A stretch of DNA of 64,000 nt from an uncultured Coriobacteriaceae bacterium (GCA_902793195.1 CADBCS010000017.1:1-64000); one strand, 5' to 3'. Shown: positions 39,101-47,738, numbered from the stretch's first letter. The notes: a model not told the origin generated them from the sequence alone. Translations and numbers: made by a program.

Positions 39101-41807
39101 CAAGTTGTATACCGTGACGCTCGACGCAAACGGTGGCACGGTGAGCCCCACCTCGTACATCGTCCGAGATGGTCGGTGGATCTCCCACGAGTATGAGATC
39201 ACGGATTTGCCGACGCCCATGCGCAACGGCTACCTGTTCAAAGGCTGGTACTATCGCGTGGCGGACGAGTCTGCCGAGGGTTGGCACTACGGAAGCCGGT
39301 ACTCCGTGTCCTATCCCGTGCATGAGGACATCACCGTCGTTGCCATGTGGGAGCAGGAGTCAACGCCGGATCCGGGACCGAATCCCTCTACCAAAACATG
39401 GAAGGTCGTCTTCGACTCGAAGGGCGGGACGCCGGTCGATACGCAGACGGTTGAGGATGGACAATGCGCCACCGAGCCGGATTCGCCGGGAGGGCTTGCC
39501 GGCTTTACGTTCGACACATGGTATGCCGACGGGAAGGTCAATGCGTACGACTTTAGCCAGCCCGTGACGGGAGACCTCGTCCTGCGTGCCGGTTGGATGC
39601 CCGTCCAATGTAAGATCACCTATGTGACCAATAACGAAAACGGTGACGAGCCGTTTACCGAGTGGCTTACCTATGGCCAAAGTATTGGATCATATCCAAA
39701 TGAGGAGCCAGTGAGGGAGGGATACGTCTTCAAACATTGGGCCAAGTCCGGCGCGACGGTGCCCTACGACTTTACCCTGCCGGTCATGCAGGATATGACG
39801 CTCGAGGCAGTGTGGGCAAAGCTCCATGAGGTGACGTTTGACTCTGCCGGCGGTAGCGAGGTCGAGCTCCAGAAGGTCGAGGACGGCCAAACCGCGTTCG
39901 AGCCCGAAGATCCCACCAAGGAAGGGTATGTGTTTAGGTGCTGGTATCTCACCGATTCGGGCGTGCCGTACAATTTTGCGACACCGGTGGTGACAGACAT
40001 CGCGCTCCATGCCGCATGGGATGAGGCGCCAACTGCGTTCAACGTGGTCTTTGACTCTGCGGGCGGTACGCCGGTCGATTCTCAGCGCGTGAACGCGGGT
40101 GACACGGTGCAGCCTCCGCTTGACCCAACGCGAGATGGGCATAGGTTCGCCGGGTGGTATCTTGGGAATGCCGATGAGCCCTACGACTTCTCGTCAAAGG
40201 TGAACCAGGACCTCGTCCTCGTGGCACATTGGGTCGAACCGCATACGACGACGCACGAGGTAACGTTCGACCTCAATTGGCAGGCACCGTCTGCGATAGA
40301 TGCGCAGACCGTAGGCGATGGGGGGACCGCCACGCGACCAGCCGATCCCGTGCGCGAGGGCTACGACTTCGTTGGGTGGTACGAGCTGCTGCCGGACGGG
40401 ACCGTTTCCCAAGACGACTTGGACGCGGTGGGCGACGTGGTGTGGATCGACCGCAGCGACGACGTGGACCACATGCTGCTACCGTACGATTTCTCCACGC
40501 CCGTGACGAGCGACGTTCTGCTGCGCGCGCGGTGGCAGGCAAAGAAGCATGCGGTGACCTTCAACACCCAAGGTGGCAGCGAGCTGAGCCCCTTGGCCGT
40601 GAGCCACGGAGACAACCTCGCCTTCCTGAGCGATCCCGTAAGGAGGGGCTTCTCGTTTAGCGGGTGGTCCACGGACCCGGAGGGCAAGAACGGGTACGAC
40701 CTGGCCACGCCCATTACGGGCGACCTCCTGCTCTATGCCCAATGGAGGGAGAGCACGTTGCTTAGGGTGGACTTCGATGCCAACGGCGGCGGCGACGTGC
40801 CGTCGCAGGAGGTGCCGTACTACGGATTGGCCGCCGAGCCCACTGCTCTTTCGCGCGAGGGGCATGAGTTTGACGGCTGGTGGGAAGTCCTGCCCGAGGG
40901 ATACATAACGCGTGAGCAGGTGGCAGAGCTCGCAAACGATGATCCTACCGTCGTGGACAGCATGCGATTTGACGACGAGCGTGACGGCAAGGCACTTCGT
41001 CGCTACAACTTTGCAACGCCCGTGACGCACGACCTGGAGCTTCGTGCCAAATGGGAGGCCGTCCTGCTTGGCGTTAGGTTTATGAGCGGCGGCGAGCTGG
41101 TGGACGAGCAGGAGGTCGCCTGGGGCAAACGGGCGACGCCACCGCAAGATCCGTACCGGCACGGCTACGTGTTTGAGGGATGGTGCACGGACGAAGGGCT
41201 TACGACTCCATACGACTTTGGTGCGTCGGTCAACCAGAACCTCACGTTGTACGCTAAGTTCAAGGAGGCAGCGGGCACGAGTGACGATTTCGACGATTCT
41301 GGCACGCACCCAGCTCCAGTCTCGGTCCTGGCCCCAACCGTCACCGTCCACGTCCAACGCGTGGGCTGGATGCCTGCCGTGGCAAACGGTGGCGCGGCCG
41401 GCACCACGGGCAAGTCGCGCCGCATGGAGGCGCTCAAGCTCAGCCTGCCTAAGGGCGTCTCGGGCGGCATCGAGTATCGTTGCCACGTGCAGCGCTCCGG
41501 CTGGGAGAAGTCCTGGAAGGCCAACGGCAAGGTGAGTGGCACCACTGGCAAGTCGCGTCGCGTGGAGGCCGTGCAGATCCGCCTGACCGGCGCGGCAAAG
41601 GAGACCTACGACGTCTACTACCGCGTGCATTCCCAGCGTTACGGTTGGATGGCCTGGGCCAAGAACGGTGAGAAGGCCGGCACTTGTGGCATGTCCCGCC
41701 GCGTCGAGGCCGTGCAGGTCGTGCTCGTAAGGCGGGGCGACCCCGCGCCAAACGCCACCTACAAGGGTGTCACTCAGAACTACGCCAAGCCCTTCGCAAA
41801 GAAGTGA
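36195..41807 (+). CDS. Secreted PLC-like, InlB-repeat, ChW-repeat protein
   Basis: An 1870-residue exported protein, nine bases after the Tat surface gene and probably co-transcribed. Residues 1-27 are a Sec signal peptide. About 40-420 follow the layout of a phosphatidylinositol-specific phospholipase C X domain (IATQLTCGVRLFELRL; SFKRAINYMRSFLKKHPSET), but the catalytic-His site PGTHDS reads PGSAGA (Ala63) and the second His is not evident. About 480-560 form glycine-rich beta-helix-like turns. Thirteen InlB-type (Listeria-Bacteroides) repeats span about 650-1690, each ending like LYAKW. Three ChW repeats (about 1717-1860) end the protein. No LPXTG, so wall attachment is probably non-covalent through ChW. 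Likely a surface binding protein rather than an enzyme. Confidence 0.85.
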   Translation: MQTRTRGWLLLCVLLASLLGLAVPANAAEPQFDGNADALTDADWMCGIAGERYLSDIVLPGSAGAATSNVFDASATGSTSSELNCVKAQDSTIATQLTCGVRLFELRLTAQDPGIGWSGSKDTLWVAEQGRTDGGTALYYTQDANGNAISFKRAINYMRSFLKKHPSETVVVALSETDDAAQVFRKLRTELDDYKNYLYLGSEMPKLKDVRGKVVVCTTHPELLGEDGGMAFPARGTTSSVSVGGVQFSPLSATNAAEAQGLAFEDPVPRTGDVNAAHSNVVYAGAVASAQGEPTPRAQANEVNPMLFGNGGKFATRGTLYGWVLAGYVGASQAKQLWEANYPPDLEYWTVEFWTDEPQTQRMAQTHLLKGARAYAPAINVEVSGKFIDKWRSEDGSATYEVNEGIPVSSNGTKVWANWNMTWSSLASWLLRQSGATGKVVTLDSNLTATPLDGALVIPAYADVTIDLANHTLDRGLSKRTEGVADGSVIQLASGATLTLTGGGTITGAYANGPGGGVLMGEDSTLVLGDVTITQNRASGNGAGVYAPEGATLRALGTPIVKKNSTKLPDGSSVDSNVFLGKDTTIAIDDALTSEACIDVTTYQKPKTGEPVVLTQGLGGKGSVTNFRSDDRACKVGQSSGEATLSTGVIVTFDSTGGSDVPDQRVAEGLPVSVPDYTPVKFDTRRVWVDNLNGSFAFKGWYANEDCTQPWDFSTPVEHNMTLYAKWCVRYTFDNTGGKPPVSSDPAHPMEYDNINKLYYIDLEIGKTISAPTAISLNPGMELEGWVYKTWRDDQTGRLFNFDMPATSSIAFTARWRKQTEPPHTVWFVPCNGTSNISSIEVAHGQYIALSQVPTNITREGYDLEGWYTSDFFTNKWDFAADTVTSDLRLYANWTPKTHTVKFVDEDGTTPLAAEQPVAYGAQAKRPSPDPEKEGYKFSGWHAPGDRDGYSYQFTRPVYADLTLTAMWTKLYTVTLDANGGTVSPTSYIVRDGRWISHEYEITDLPTPMRNGYLFKGWYYRVADESAEGWHYGSRYSVSYPVHEDITVVAMWEQESTPDPGPNPSTKTWKVVFDSKGGTPVDTQTVEDGQCATEPDSPGGLAGFTFDTWYADGKVNAYDFSQPVTGDLVLRAGWMPVQCKITYVTNNENGDEPFTEWLTYGQSIGSYPNEEPVREGYVFKHWAKSGATVPYDFTLPVMQDMTLEAVWAKLHEVTFDSAGGSEVELQKVEDGQTAFEPEDPTKEGYVFRCWYLTDSGVPYNFATPVVTDIALHAAWDEAPTAFNVVFDSAGGTPVDSQRVNAGDTVQPPLDPTRDGHRFAGWYLGNADEPYDFSSKVNQDLVLVAHWVEPHTTTHEVTFDLNWQAPSAIDAQTVGDGGTATRPADPVREGYDFVGWYELLPDGTVSQDDLDAVGDVVWIDRSDDVDHMLLPYDFSTPVTSDVLLRARWQAKKHAVTFNTQGGSELSPLAVSHGDNLAFLSDPVRRGFSFSGWSTDPEGKNGYDLATPITGDLLLYAQWRESTLLRVDFDANGGGDVPSQEVPYYGLAAEPTALSREGHEFDGWWEVLPEGYITREQVAELANDDPTVVDSMRFDDERDGKALRRYNFATPVTHDLELRAKWEAVLLGVRFMSGGELVDEQEVAWGKRATPPQDPYRHGYVFEGWCTDEGLTTPYDFGASVNQNLTLYAKFKEAAGTSDDFDDSGTHPAPVSVLAPTVTVHVQRVGWMPAVANGGAAGTTGKSRRMEALKLSLPKGVSGGIEYRCHVQRSGWEKSWKANGKVSGTTGKSRRVEAVQIRLTGAAKETYDVYYRVHSQRYGWMAWAKNGEKAGTCGMSRRVEAVQVVLVRRGDPAPNATYKGVTQNYAKPFAKK

Positions 41808-41811
41808 CCAT

Positions 41812-41876
41812 CCCGTTGGGGACGTCCCCGACGGGCGACTACCCCAACGGGGACGGTCCCCGACGGGACGATTCTC
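41812..41876. repeat. Repeat family A, double copy
   Basis: Two head-to-tail units around GGGGAC-GTCCCCGACGGG directly follow the stop of the InlB-repeat protein. The first has lost one base of the palindrome centre (GGGGACGTCCCC). Confidence 0.7.
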
Positions 41877-41886
41877 TCCGTCGCTC

Positions 41887-41990
41887 GCCGCCGTGTACGA
41901 TTCGGTGACAAGATCGGTCCCTACCGCGTACGATTCTCGGCCATTATCGTACGCGGTAGGGTCCCGTTTGTGCCGGAAATTGTACGCGCC
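41887..41990. repeat. Repeat family B, inverted element
   Basis: The arm 41916-41934 pairs with 41946-41964 over 19 bases with one mismatch and is flanked by inverted fragments such as GTGTACGATTCGGTGACAAG and TTGTACGCG. The units match those at 1528-1695. Together with the family A copy it fills most of the 383-base gap before the oxidoreductase operon; the rest (41991-42190) holds the operon's leader. Confidence 0.75.
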
Positions 41991-42110
41991 GTCCCGAAAG
42001 GGCCTCCCAAATCGCTCTATGCGGTGGGCTTGCCACGCCGGCGAGGACCAAAGCCCTTTTCTCACGCACCACCCCCACCCCAACTCCCACACGTCGGTGC
42101 CACACAACTT

Positions 42111-42150
42111 TTGTTAACAATCCCTTGCGTACGGTATCTAGGCATATAAT
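42111..42150 (+). promoter_or_regulatory. Candidate promoter and TTGTTAACAA palindrome
   Basis: TATAAT at 42145-42150 lies 41 bases before the ferredoxin-like gene. The perfect palindrome TTGTTAACAA at 42111-42120 sits about 24 bases before it. It resembles the half-sites of redox regulators such as Rex or CRP/FNR-type proteins, but lacks their usual internal spacer. No well-spaced -35 box is visible. Confidence 0.4.
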
Positions 42151-42190
42151 GGCTCAATGCCAATGACCCTAGGAGAGAGAGGGAGGGAAT

Positions 42191-42397
42191 ATGGCACGTA
42201 TCATCGTCGACGACGTCTTTTGCAAGGGCTGCGGGCTCTGCGTCGCCGCCTGCCCCAAGGGGGTGCTTGCGCTCGACGAGGAGCGCATTACGCCCAAGGG
42301 CTATCATCCCGCTAAGTTGGTGGATCCAGACGGGTGCATCGGGTGCGCATCGTGCTACACCACCTGTCCCGACGTTGCTATTACGGTGGTGAAATAG
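42191..42397 (+). CDS. vorD: 2-oxoacid:ferredoxin oxidoreductase, 4Fe-4S subunit
   Basis: A 68-residue two-cluster ferredoxin-like subunit. CKGCGLCVAACPKG and CIGCASCYTTCPDV are complete CxxCxxCxxxCP motifs for two [4Fe-4S] clusters. It passes electrons from the thiamine subunit to soluble ferredoxin. GGGAGGGAAT precedes ATG 42191, and the stop touches the next start with no gap. First gene of a four-gene operon (delta, alpha, beta, gamma). Kor naming would fit equally. Confidence 0.93.
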   Translation: MARIIVDDVFCKGCGLCVAACPKGVLALDEERITPKGYHPAKLVDPDGCIGCASCYTTCPDVAITVVK

Positions 42398-43570
42398 ATG
42401 GCCGAGAATAACACCGCGCAGGAACGCGTTCTCATGAAGGGCAACGAGGTGCTGGCCGAGGCGGCCATGCGCGCCGGTTGCCGCTTCTTCTTTGGGTATC
42501 CCATCACGCCGCAGACCGAGCTTGCCGCCTACATGGCCAAGAAGCTGCCCACCATTGGTGGCACCTTCCTGCAGGCCGAGAGCGAGATCGCGGCAATCAA
42601 CATGGTGTATGGCGCCGCCGCCGCGGGCGCGCGCGTTATGACCAGCTCCAGCTCGCCTGGCGTCTCGCTCAAGGGCGAGGGCGTGTCGTACATGGCTGGC
42701 GCCGACTGCCCCGGCGTAATAGTCAACGTGCAGCGCGGTGGCCCCGGTCTCGGCGGCATCCAGCCGTCGCAGTCGGACTACTTCCAGGCCACGCGTGCGC
42801 TGGGCCACGGCGACTTCTATATGCCGGTGTTCGCCCCCTCCACGGTCCAGGAGATGGCCGACCTCATCTACGACGCGTTCGACCTGGCCGACGAGTATCG
42901 TACGCCCACCATGATCCTGGCAGACGGCATGATCGGCCAGATGATGGAGCCGGTGCTGCTGCCGCCCGAGCGCGACCTGTCCACGCTGCCCGCCAAGCCG
43001 TGGGCGACCAGTGGCTCGCGCATGGAGCGCAAGCACAACGTCATCAACTCGTTGTACCTCTCGCCCAACAAGCTGGAGGACACCAACTACGAGCGCTTCG
43101 AGCGCTACGAGCAGATTAAGGAGAAGCACCAGCGCCAGGAGCTCATGAGCTGCGACGATGCCCAGATCGTGGTCGTCGCCTTTGGCGCCGCGAGCCGCAT
43201 TGCCCGCACTGCCGTGCGCGACGCGCGCAAGAAGGGCATCAAGGCCGGCCTGCTGCGTCCCATCACGCTGTGGCCGTTCCCCACAAAGGCCATCGACGAG
43301 CTGTGCGATGGCGGCGCGTCTTCGTTCCTCTCGGTGGAACTCAACATGGGCCAGATGGTGCAGGACGTCCGCCTGGCCGTCAACGGCCGCGCGTCGGTGG
43401 ACTTCTACGGTCGCACCGGCGGCGTGCTACCCACGCCGGAGGAGGTATTGCAGGCAATCGAGAAGGTCGCGGCGGGCGAGCCGGTGGTCCAGTCGGCAGA
43501 GCCTGGTGCCGTGGGGTCGCTGCTTCCGCATCCCAAGCATCGCAAGAGCAGCTACGAGAGGGGTGAGTAG
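42398..43570 (+). CDS. vorB: 2-oxoacid:ferredoxin oxidoreductase, alpha subunit (VorB-type)
   Basis: A 390-residue subunit with the pyrimidine-binding fold of the 2-oxoacid oxidoreductase family (GCRFFFGYPITPQTEL, TSSSSPGVSLKGEG, GGPGLGGIQPSQSDYFQ). It forms the catalytic core with the thiamine-diphosphate subunit encoded two positions down. The complex oxidatively decarboxylates a 2-oxoacid to its acyl-CoA and reduces ferredoxin. The set of four small subunits in this order fits 2-oxoisovalerate (Vor) or 2-oxoglutarate (Kor) enzymes; substrate cannot be fixed by eye. Starts right at the previous stop. Confidence 0.92.
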   Translation: MAENNTAQERVLMKGNEVLAEAAMRAGCRFFFGYPITPQTELAAYMAKKLPTIGGTFLQAESEIAAINMVYGAAAAGARVMTSSSSPGVSLKGEGVSYMAGADCPGVIVNVQRGGPGLGGIQPSQSDYFQATRALGHGDFYMPVFAPSTVQEMADLIYDAFDLADEYRTPTMILADGMIGQMMEPVLLPPERDLSTLPAKPWATSGSRMERKHNVINSLYLSPNKLEDTNYERFERYEQIKEKHQRQELMSCDDAQIVVVAFGAASRIARTAVRDARKKGIKAGLLRPITLWPFPTKAIDELCDGGASSFLSVELNMGQMVQDVRLAVNGRASVDFYGRTGGVLPTPEEVLQAIEKVAAGEPVVQSAEPGAVGSLLPHPKHRKSSYERGE

Positions 43571-43571
43571 C

Positions 43572-44468
43572 ATGGCAAAGCCCAACAAGGCACTCATCAA
43601 GCTTCCCGCATACCAAGAGGAGCGCATTGGCACGCAGATCGCCGAGGGCGAGACCATTCGGGCTGCCCGTCCGCACGTGCTCACCGACGTGGTGACCAAC
43701 TACTGCCCGGGCTGCACGCACGGCATCGTCAACCGCCTGGTCGCCGAGTGCATCGACGAGCTGGGCATCGAGGGCAAGACCGTGGGCATCGCGCCCGTGG
43801 GCTGCTCCGTTATGATGTACGACTTCTTTAACTGCGACATGATCGAGGCCGCGCACGGTCGCGCCCCCGCGGTTGCCACCGGCGTAAAGCGCGTGCATCC
43901 CGAGAACGTGGTGTTCGCATACCAGGGCGACGGAGACCTTGCCTCCATCGGCACGGCCGAGACGGTCCACGCCGCCACCCGCGGCGAGAAGATCACCGTG
44001 ATCTTTATCAACAACGCCATCTATGGCATGACGGGCGGACAGATGGCGCCCACGTCGCTGCCCAACCAGGTCACGCAGACCTCGCCGTACGGCCGCGACG
44101 TGAGCAAGGTGGGCTATCCCGTGCGCATTTCCGAGCTCCTGGCCACGCTCGACGGCGTGGCGTACGTGGAGCGCGTCACCTGCGACTCGCGCCAGCACAT
44201 CATGCAGGCCAAGAAGGCGATTAAGAAGGCCTTCCAAAACCAGATCGACGGCATCGGCTACTCGCTGGTCGAGGTCGTGGCGACCTGCCCGACCAACTGG
44301 GGCATGACGCCGCTCGACGCCTTCCAGTGGCTGCGCGACAACATGCTGCCGTACTATCCGCTGGGCGTGTACAAGGACGTGGTGGCCGACGGCTTTGCCA
44401 CTGCTGCCGACGCCGCGCTCGAGCGCGCCAAGGATTGCCCCATAGCCCAGCAGAAGAAGGAGGACTAG
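43572..44468 (+). CDS. vorA: 2-oxoacid:ferredoxin oxidoreductase, thiamine diphosphate subunit
   Basis: A 298-residue beta subunit. The thiamine-diphosphate motif is visible as AYQGDGDLASIG followed by the Asn-rich NNAIYGMTGGQ, and YCPGCTHG near residue 45 is the family's N-terminal signature. One base separates it from vorB (TAG C ATG), and GAGGGGTGAG serves as ribosome site. It acts in the cytosol as part of the four-subunit complex. Full family length, no damage seen. Confidence 0.92.
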   Translation: MAKPNKALIKLPAYQEERIGTQIAEGETIRAARPHVLTDVVTNYCPGCTHGIVNRLVAECIDELGIEGKTVGIAPVGCSVMMYDFFNCDMIEAAHGRAPAVATGVKRVHPENVVFAYQGDGDLASIGTAETVHAATRGEKITVIFINNAIYGMTGGQMAPTSLPNQVTQTSPYGRDVSKVGYPVRISELLATLDGVAYVERVTCDSRQHIMQAKKAIKKAFQNQIDGIGYSLVEVVATCPTNWGMTPLDAFQWLRDNMLPYYPLGVYKDVVADGFATAADAALERAKDCPIAQQKKED

Positions 44469-44470
44469 CC

Positions 44471-45028
44471 ATGGCAGACTACAATCACGAGCTGCTTTGC
44501 GTGCTCTCGGGCTTTGGTGGACAAGGCCTCCTGTTTGCGGGCAAGATAATGGCCAACTGCGGCCTGATTGACGGCCGTCAGGTGTCATGGATGCCCAGCT
44601 ACGGACCCGAGATGCGCGGTGGTACCGCCAACTGCAGCGTTTCTTTGTCCGACGACGCCATCGGCACGCCGTTTATCACCAAGCCCACGGCGCTCATCGC
44701 CATGAACCAGCCCAGCGTGGAGAAGTTCGCGGCTTCCGTGCAGCCCGGCGGTGCCATTGTCATCGACACGACCCTGGCCATGAACGGCGCCGAGGGCGTC
44801 GAGCTGGCCGACGGTGTTGAGGTGGCGGCCTTCAAGGCGACCGAGATCGCCGAGGCCGAGGGCCTAAAGGGTCTGGCCAACATCATCTGCCTGGGCAAGC
44901 TGTGGTCGCTCACCAACTTCTGCGAGCGCGAAGTTGCGGACGCCGCCATCACCAAGTGCGTGCCGCCCAAGCGCCGGCATCTGCTCGAGCCCAACCTGCG
45001 CGCCTTCCAGCTCGGCATCGACGCCTAG
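44471..45028 (+). CDS. vorC: 2-oxoacid:ferredoxin oxidoreductase, gamma subunit
   Basis: A 185-residue gamma subunit recognised by LSGFGGQGLLFAGKIM and PSYGPEMRGGTANC. In this family it supports CoA binding. It starts two bases after vorA with AAGGAGGAC as ribosome site and is the last gene of the operon. A double family A repeat follows and may close the transcript. Confidence 0.92.
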   Translation: MADYNHELLCVLSGFGGQGLLFAGKIMANCGLIDGRQVSWMPSYGPEMRGGTANCSVSLSDDAIGTPFITKPTALIAMNQPSVEKFAASVQPGGAIVIDTTLAMNGAEGVELADGVEVAAFKATEIAEAEGLKGLANIICLGKLWSLTNFCEREVADAAITKCVPPKRRHLLEPNLRAFQLGIDA

Positions 45029-45047
45029 CAACCTAGCACCAACGCTG

Positions 45048-45120
45048 CGGGGACCGTCCGGAAGGGACGGTCCCCGACGGTGCAGTGCCGTCCGGAAGGG
45101 ACCGTCCCCGACGGGATAGT
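45048..45120. repeat. Repeat family A, double copy
   Basis: Two units with the core CCGTCCGGAAGGGACSGTCC followed by CCGACGG fill nearly all of the gap between convergent vorC and the AAA ATPase gene. Each unit can fold into a GGGAC/GTCCC hairpin. Confidence 0.75.
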
Positions 45121-45130
45121 CCCTTTTTCA

Positions 45131-46225
45131 TTACCGTCGAGCTTCCCGCTCACGCAGCAAAAAGTCCCTAAACCCCGGAATGTCGAACCCCAAGACGTTG
45201 CTTCTTCCGCGCTCTCCAATTACGCCCTGCGCGAGCAGACGAGACTTGTACTTGGTGGCATAGTTGCTCTTTACTCCCATGCGTCTCGAAATATGGGCAA
45301 GGCGGCTCTCGTAAGGGTCATCGAGCATCGCTTCCAAAAAGGCGATGTCCACGTCGGAGAGGTCACGGTATGTTGCGCGAAACATGTGCTCCTCCATGTC
45401 TAGGCGCGCCAGCTGTATTCCGCGATGTGCGTTCTCGCTCAGGACCGAAGGGCCGTTCGCCTCGTTCCACGTGTGGTATCCAACCAGCTGCAGCATATAG
45501 GCGAATCCTTCGGTGGCCGTAGTGCACAGGTCGAGCGCATCCTCATCAATGGGTTTTCCCGCCTGGTCAAAGGTAATGGCCAAGGCGCGTCGAACGTCCG
45601 TGGCCGAGATGCGTCCCAGCTGGTGTTGCATGGACCTTCGCAAGAACGACACCGCCTCGTCGTTGAGGAGCTGATGAACATGATAGGGGAGTCCCGCCAT
45701 CACCAGCGACACTCGTCGTCGCTCGACAACAAAGAGCTGAAACACCGAGGCCAGCTCTACCACCTCGGGCACCGAAGCCCGCACCTCATCGACGGTTATG
45801 AGTAGGCCGACATCATGTGCGGCCAAAGCATCCAGCACATCGCTCATGCGCGAGCGCCAATTTCCCTCGCGGTGTTCGGGAGCAGTCCATGCGGCAGACA
45901 CGGGACCTATGCTCATCGAGGTCACCTGCGCTGCACTTGGTTGCAGGAAGCCTTTGGACACGCGAATCGCCTGCTCGTAGATGTCCTCGAGCATGCCTGC
46001 TTTCGCGGTCGTGCGTACGGTAAGCCAACCGGACTTCAGTGCCTCGTCACCGATGCACGACATGCACACCGTTTTGCCCGTGCCACGTGCGCCAACAAGA
46101 ATCGTCGAGAGATTGGGGTTTCCCGGTCCGTCGCGAAAGGCCGTGCACATGTTGTGCAGCAGGTCCTCTCGTCCGGCAAGCACTAAGGGAACGGTGCCAA
46201 AGGCGGGGGTGAAGGGGTTTCTCAC
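45131..46225 (-). CDS. AAA-type ATPase of unknown role
   Basis: A 364-residue cytosolic ATPase of the type seen in archaeal-like ATPase_2/AAA_16 proteins. Walker A is VGARGTGKTV (about residue 35-45), Walker B is LLITVDEV, and a C-terminal winged-helix region (about 290-360, YATKYKSRLLAQGVIGERG) could bind DNA. GTG at 46225 follows AAAGGGG by five bases and is preferred. Three in-frame ATGs lie just upstream in a short GATGCGAAA repeat; using them adds only a charged leader. It is divergent from rplC across a family A repeat and shows no link to its neighbours. Confidence 0.75.
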   Translation of the reverse strand: MRNPFTPAFGTVPLVLAGREDLLHNMCTAFRDGPGNPNLSTILVGARGTGKTVCMSCIGDEALKSGWLTVRTTAKAGMLEDIYEQAIRVSKGFLQPSAAQVTSMSIGPVSAAWTAPEHREGNWRSRMSDVLDALAAHDVGLLITVDEVRASVPEVVELASVFQLFVVERRRVSLVMAGLPYHVHQLLNDEAVSFLRRSMQHQLGRISATDVRRALAITFDQAGKPIDEDALDLCTTATEGFAYMLQLVGYHTWNEANGPSVLSENAHRGIQLARLDMEEHMFRATYRDLSDVDIAFLEAMLDDPYESRLAHISRRMGVKSNYATKYKSRLLAQGVIGERGRSNVLGFDIPGFRDFLLREREARR

Positions 46226-46267
46226 GGTAACCCCTTTCGCATCTTTCGCATCTTTTCGCATTCTTCG

Positions 46268-46300
46268 CGACCGTCCGGAAGGGACCGTCCCCGACGAGAC
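46268..46300. repeat. Repeat family A copy before rplC
   Basis: CCGTCCGGAAGGGACCGTCC and CCGACGAGAC lie between the ATPase start and the rplC promoter candidate. The arms can form the GGGAC/GTCCC hairpin. Confidence 0.65.
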
Positions 46301-46322
46301 AGTTGGGGACAACACGAAGAGT

Positions 46323-46351
46323 TTGTGGAGACGCCCGGGGCGGTGTACACT
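46323..46351 (+). promoter_or_regulatory. Candidate promoter for the rplC operon
   Basis: TTGTGG at 46323-46328 and TACACT at 46346-46351 are 17 bases apart, about 130 bases before rplC. A long leader with a small hairpin (GGTGCAGGGTGCACC, about 46423-46437) follows, the usual place for ribosomal-protein feedback control. Since rpsJ is elsewhere, this half of the operon needs a promoter of its own. Confidence 0.5.
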
Positions 46352-46479
46352 ACAAAAGCTGCTGAAATTGGGGAGTGCTGTCTCCAAACAGGCAGTGACG
46401 TAGGATGTGGTCCGCTGGGGAGAGGTGCAGGGTGCACCTAGAGTTGCCGTCCCATGACCACCGAGGGTTAGGATTAGGT

Positions 46480-47100
46480 ATGGTCAGCACGATTCTTGGC
46501 CGCAAGATCGGGATGACGCAGGTGTGGGATGACGACGACAACGTCGTGCCCGTCACCGTCATTCAGGCAGGCCCCTGCACGGTGTCGCAGGTAAAGACCA
46601 AAGAGACCGACGGCTACGATGCCGTTCAGATCGGCTTTGGCGACATCAAGGCGAAGAAGGTCAACAAGCCCATGGCAGGCCACTTCGCAAAGGCTGGCGT
46701 TGAGCCCATGCGGTATCTCCGCGAGGTTCGCGTTGAGGACGGCTCCGAGTACAAGCCTGGCGACCAGGTGACGGTTGCCGACTTTGCCGAGGTCAAGTCC
46801 GTAGACGTTACGGGCACCTCCAAGGGCAAGGGCTTCCAGGGCACCATCAAGCGCTGGAACTTCGCACGCGGTCCCATGACTCACGGCTCTCGCAACCAGC
46901 GCAAGCCTGGTTCCATCGGTCAGTGCGCCTATCCCGCGCGCGTCCGCAAGGGTTTGCACATGGCCGGTCACATGGGCGACGAGCGCGTGACTGTTAAGAA
47001 CCTCAAGCTCGTGCGCGTGGACACCGACCAGAACCTCCTGCTCGTCAAGGGCGCGGTGCCTGGTTGCAAGAACGCACTCGTCCAGGTCCGCATGGCCTAA
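46480..47100 (+). CDS. rplC: 50S ribosomal protein L3
   Basis: A 206-residue primary binder of 23S rRNA. It starts [16 protein letters not shown] and keeps the long loop [23 protein letters not shown] at 46480 lies behind GGGTTAGGATTAGG; upstream in-frame codons are leader. First gene of the separated S10-type unit, 38 kb from rpsJ. Confidence 0.97.
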   Translation: MVSTILGRKIGMTQVWDDDDNVVPVTVIQAGPCTVSQVKTKETDGYDAVQIGFGDIKAKKVNKPMAGHFAKAGVEPMRYLREVRVEDGSEYKPGDQVTVADFAEVKSVDVTGTSKGKGFQGTIKRWNFARGPMTHGSRNQRKPGSIGQCAYPARVRKGLHMAGHMGDERVTVKNLKLVRVDTDQNLLLVKGAVPGCKNALVQVRMA

Positions 47101-47111
47101 GGGAGGATAGA

Positions 47112-47738
47112 ATGTCCAAGATCGAAGTCAAGAACGTCGAGGGACAGGCCGTATCCGAGGCCGAGCTCTCCTCCGACGTGTTCGGCATCGAGCCGAACGT
47201 CTCGGCCATGCATCAGGTCGTCGTCGCGTACGAGGCCAGCATGCGCCAGGGTACCCACTCCGTCAAGAACCGCCACGCGGTCTCCGGCGGCGGTCGCAAG
47301 CCCTACCGCCAAAAGGGCACCGGTCGCGCCCGTCAGGGCTCCATCCGCGCACCCCAGTGGACTGGCGGCGGCGTCGTGTTCGGTCCTGTGCCTCACAGCC
47401 ACGAGAAGAAGGCGAACAACAAGGTCAAGAAGCTCGCCATGCGTTCGGCGCTCTCCGCGAAGCTTGCCGACTCCGAGCTCGTCCTTCTCGACGCACTCAC
47501 CATCGACGAGCCTTCCACCAAGAAGGCTGCCGCCATCCTCAAGGCGCTCGACCTCACCGGCAAGCGCGTTACGCTCATCGTGGACGACGAGGCCGTCGTC
47601 GAGTACCTCTCGTTCCGCAACATCCCCAAGGTCGAGGTCATCGCAGCCTCCGAGGCAAACACCAGGAACCTGCTCGACAACAGCGTTCTGGTTATGACCG
47701 TCGACGTTGCCAAGACATTTGAGGAGGCGCTCGCATAA
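47112..47738 (+). CDS. rplD: 50S ribosomal protein L4
   Basis: A 208-residue 23S rRNA-binding protein lining the exit tunnel; in other bacteria it also represses its own operon. The tunnel loop is visible (GGGRKPYRQKGTGRARQGS). GGGAGGATAG precedes ATG 47112. Its TAA overlaps the rplW ATG by one base (TAATG), showing tight coupling. Confidence 0.97.
   Translation: MSKIEVKNVEGQAVSEAELSSDVFGIEPNVSAMHQVVVAYEASMRQGTHSVKNRHAVSGGGRKPYRQKGTGRARQGSIRAPQWTGGGVVFGPVPHSHEKKANNKVKKLAMRSALSAKLADSELVLLDALTIDEPSTKKAAAILKALDLTGKRVTLIVDDEAVVEYLSFRNIPKVEVIAASEANTRNLLDNSVLVMTVDVAKTFEEALA

Noticed and set aside
36195-41807. Sortase anchor on the InlB-repeat protein.
   Set aside because: No LPXTG-like motif or C-terminal hydrophobic helix; it ends in ChW repeats.
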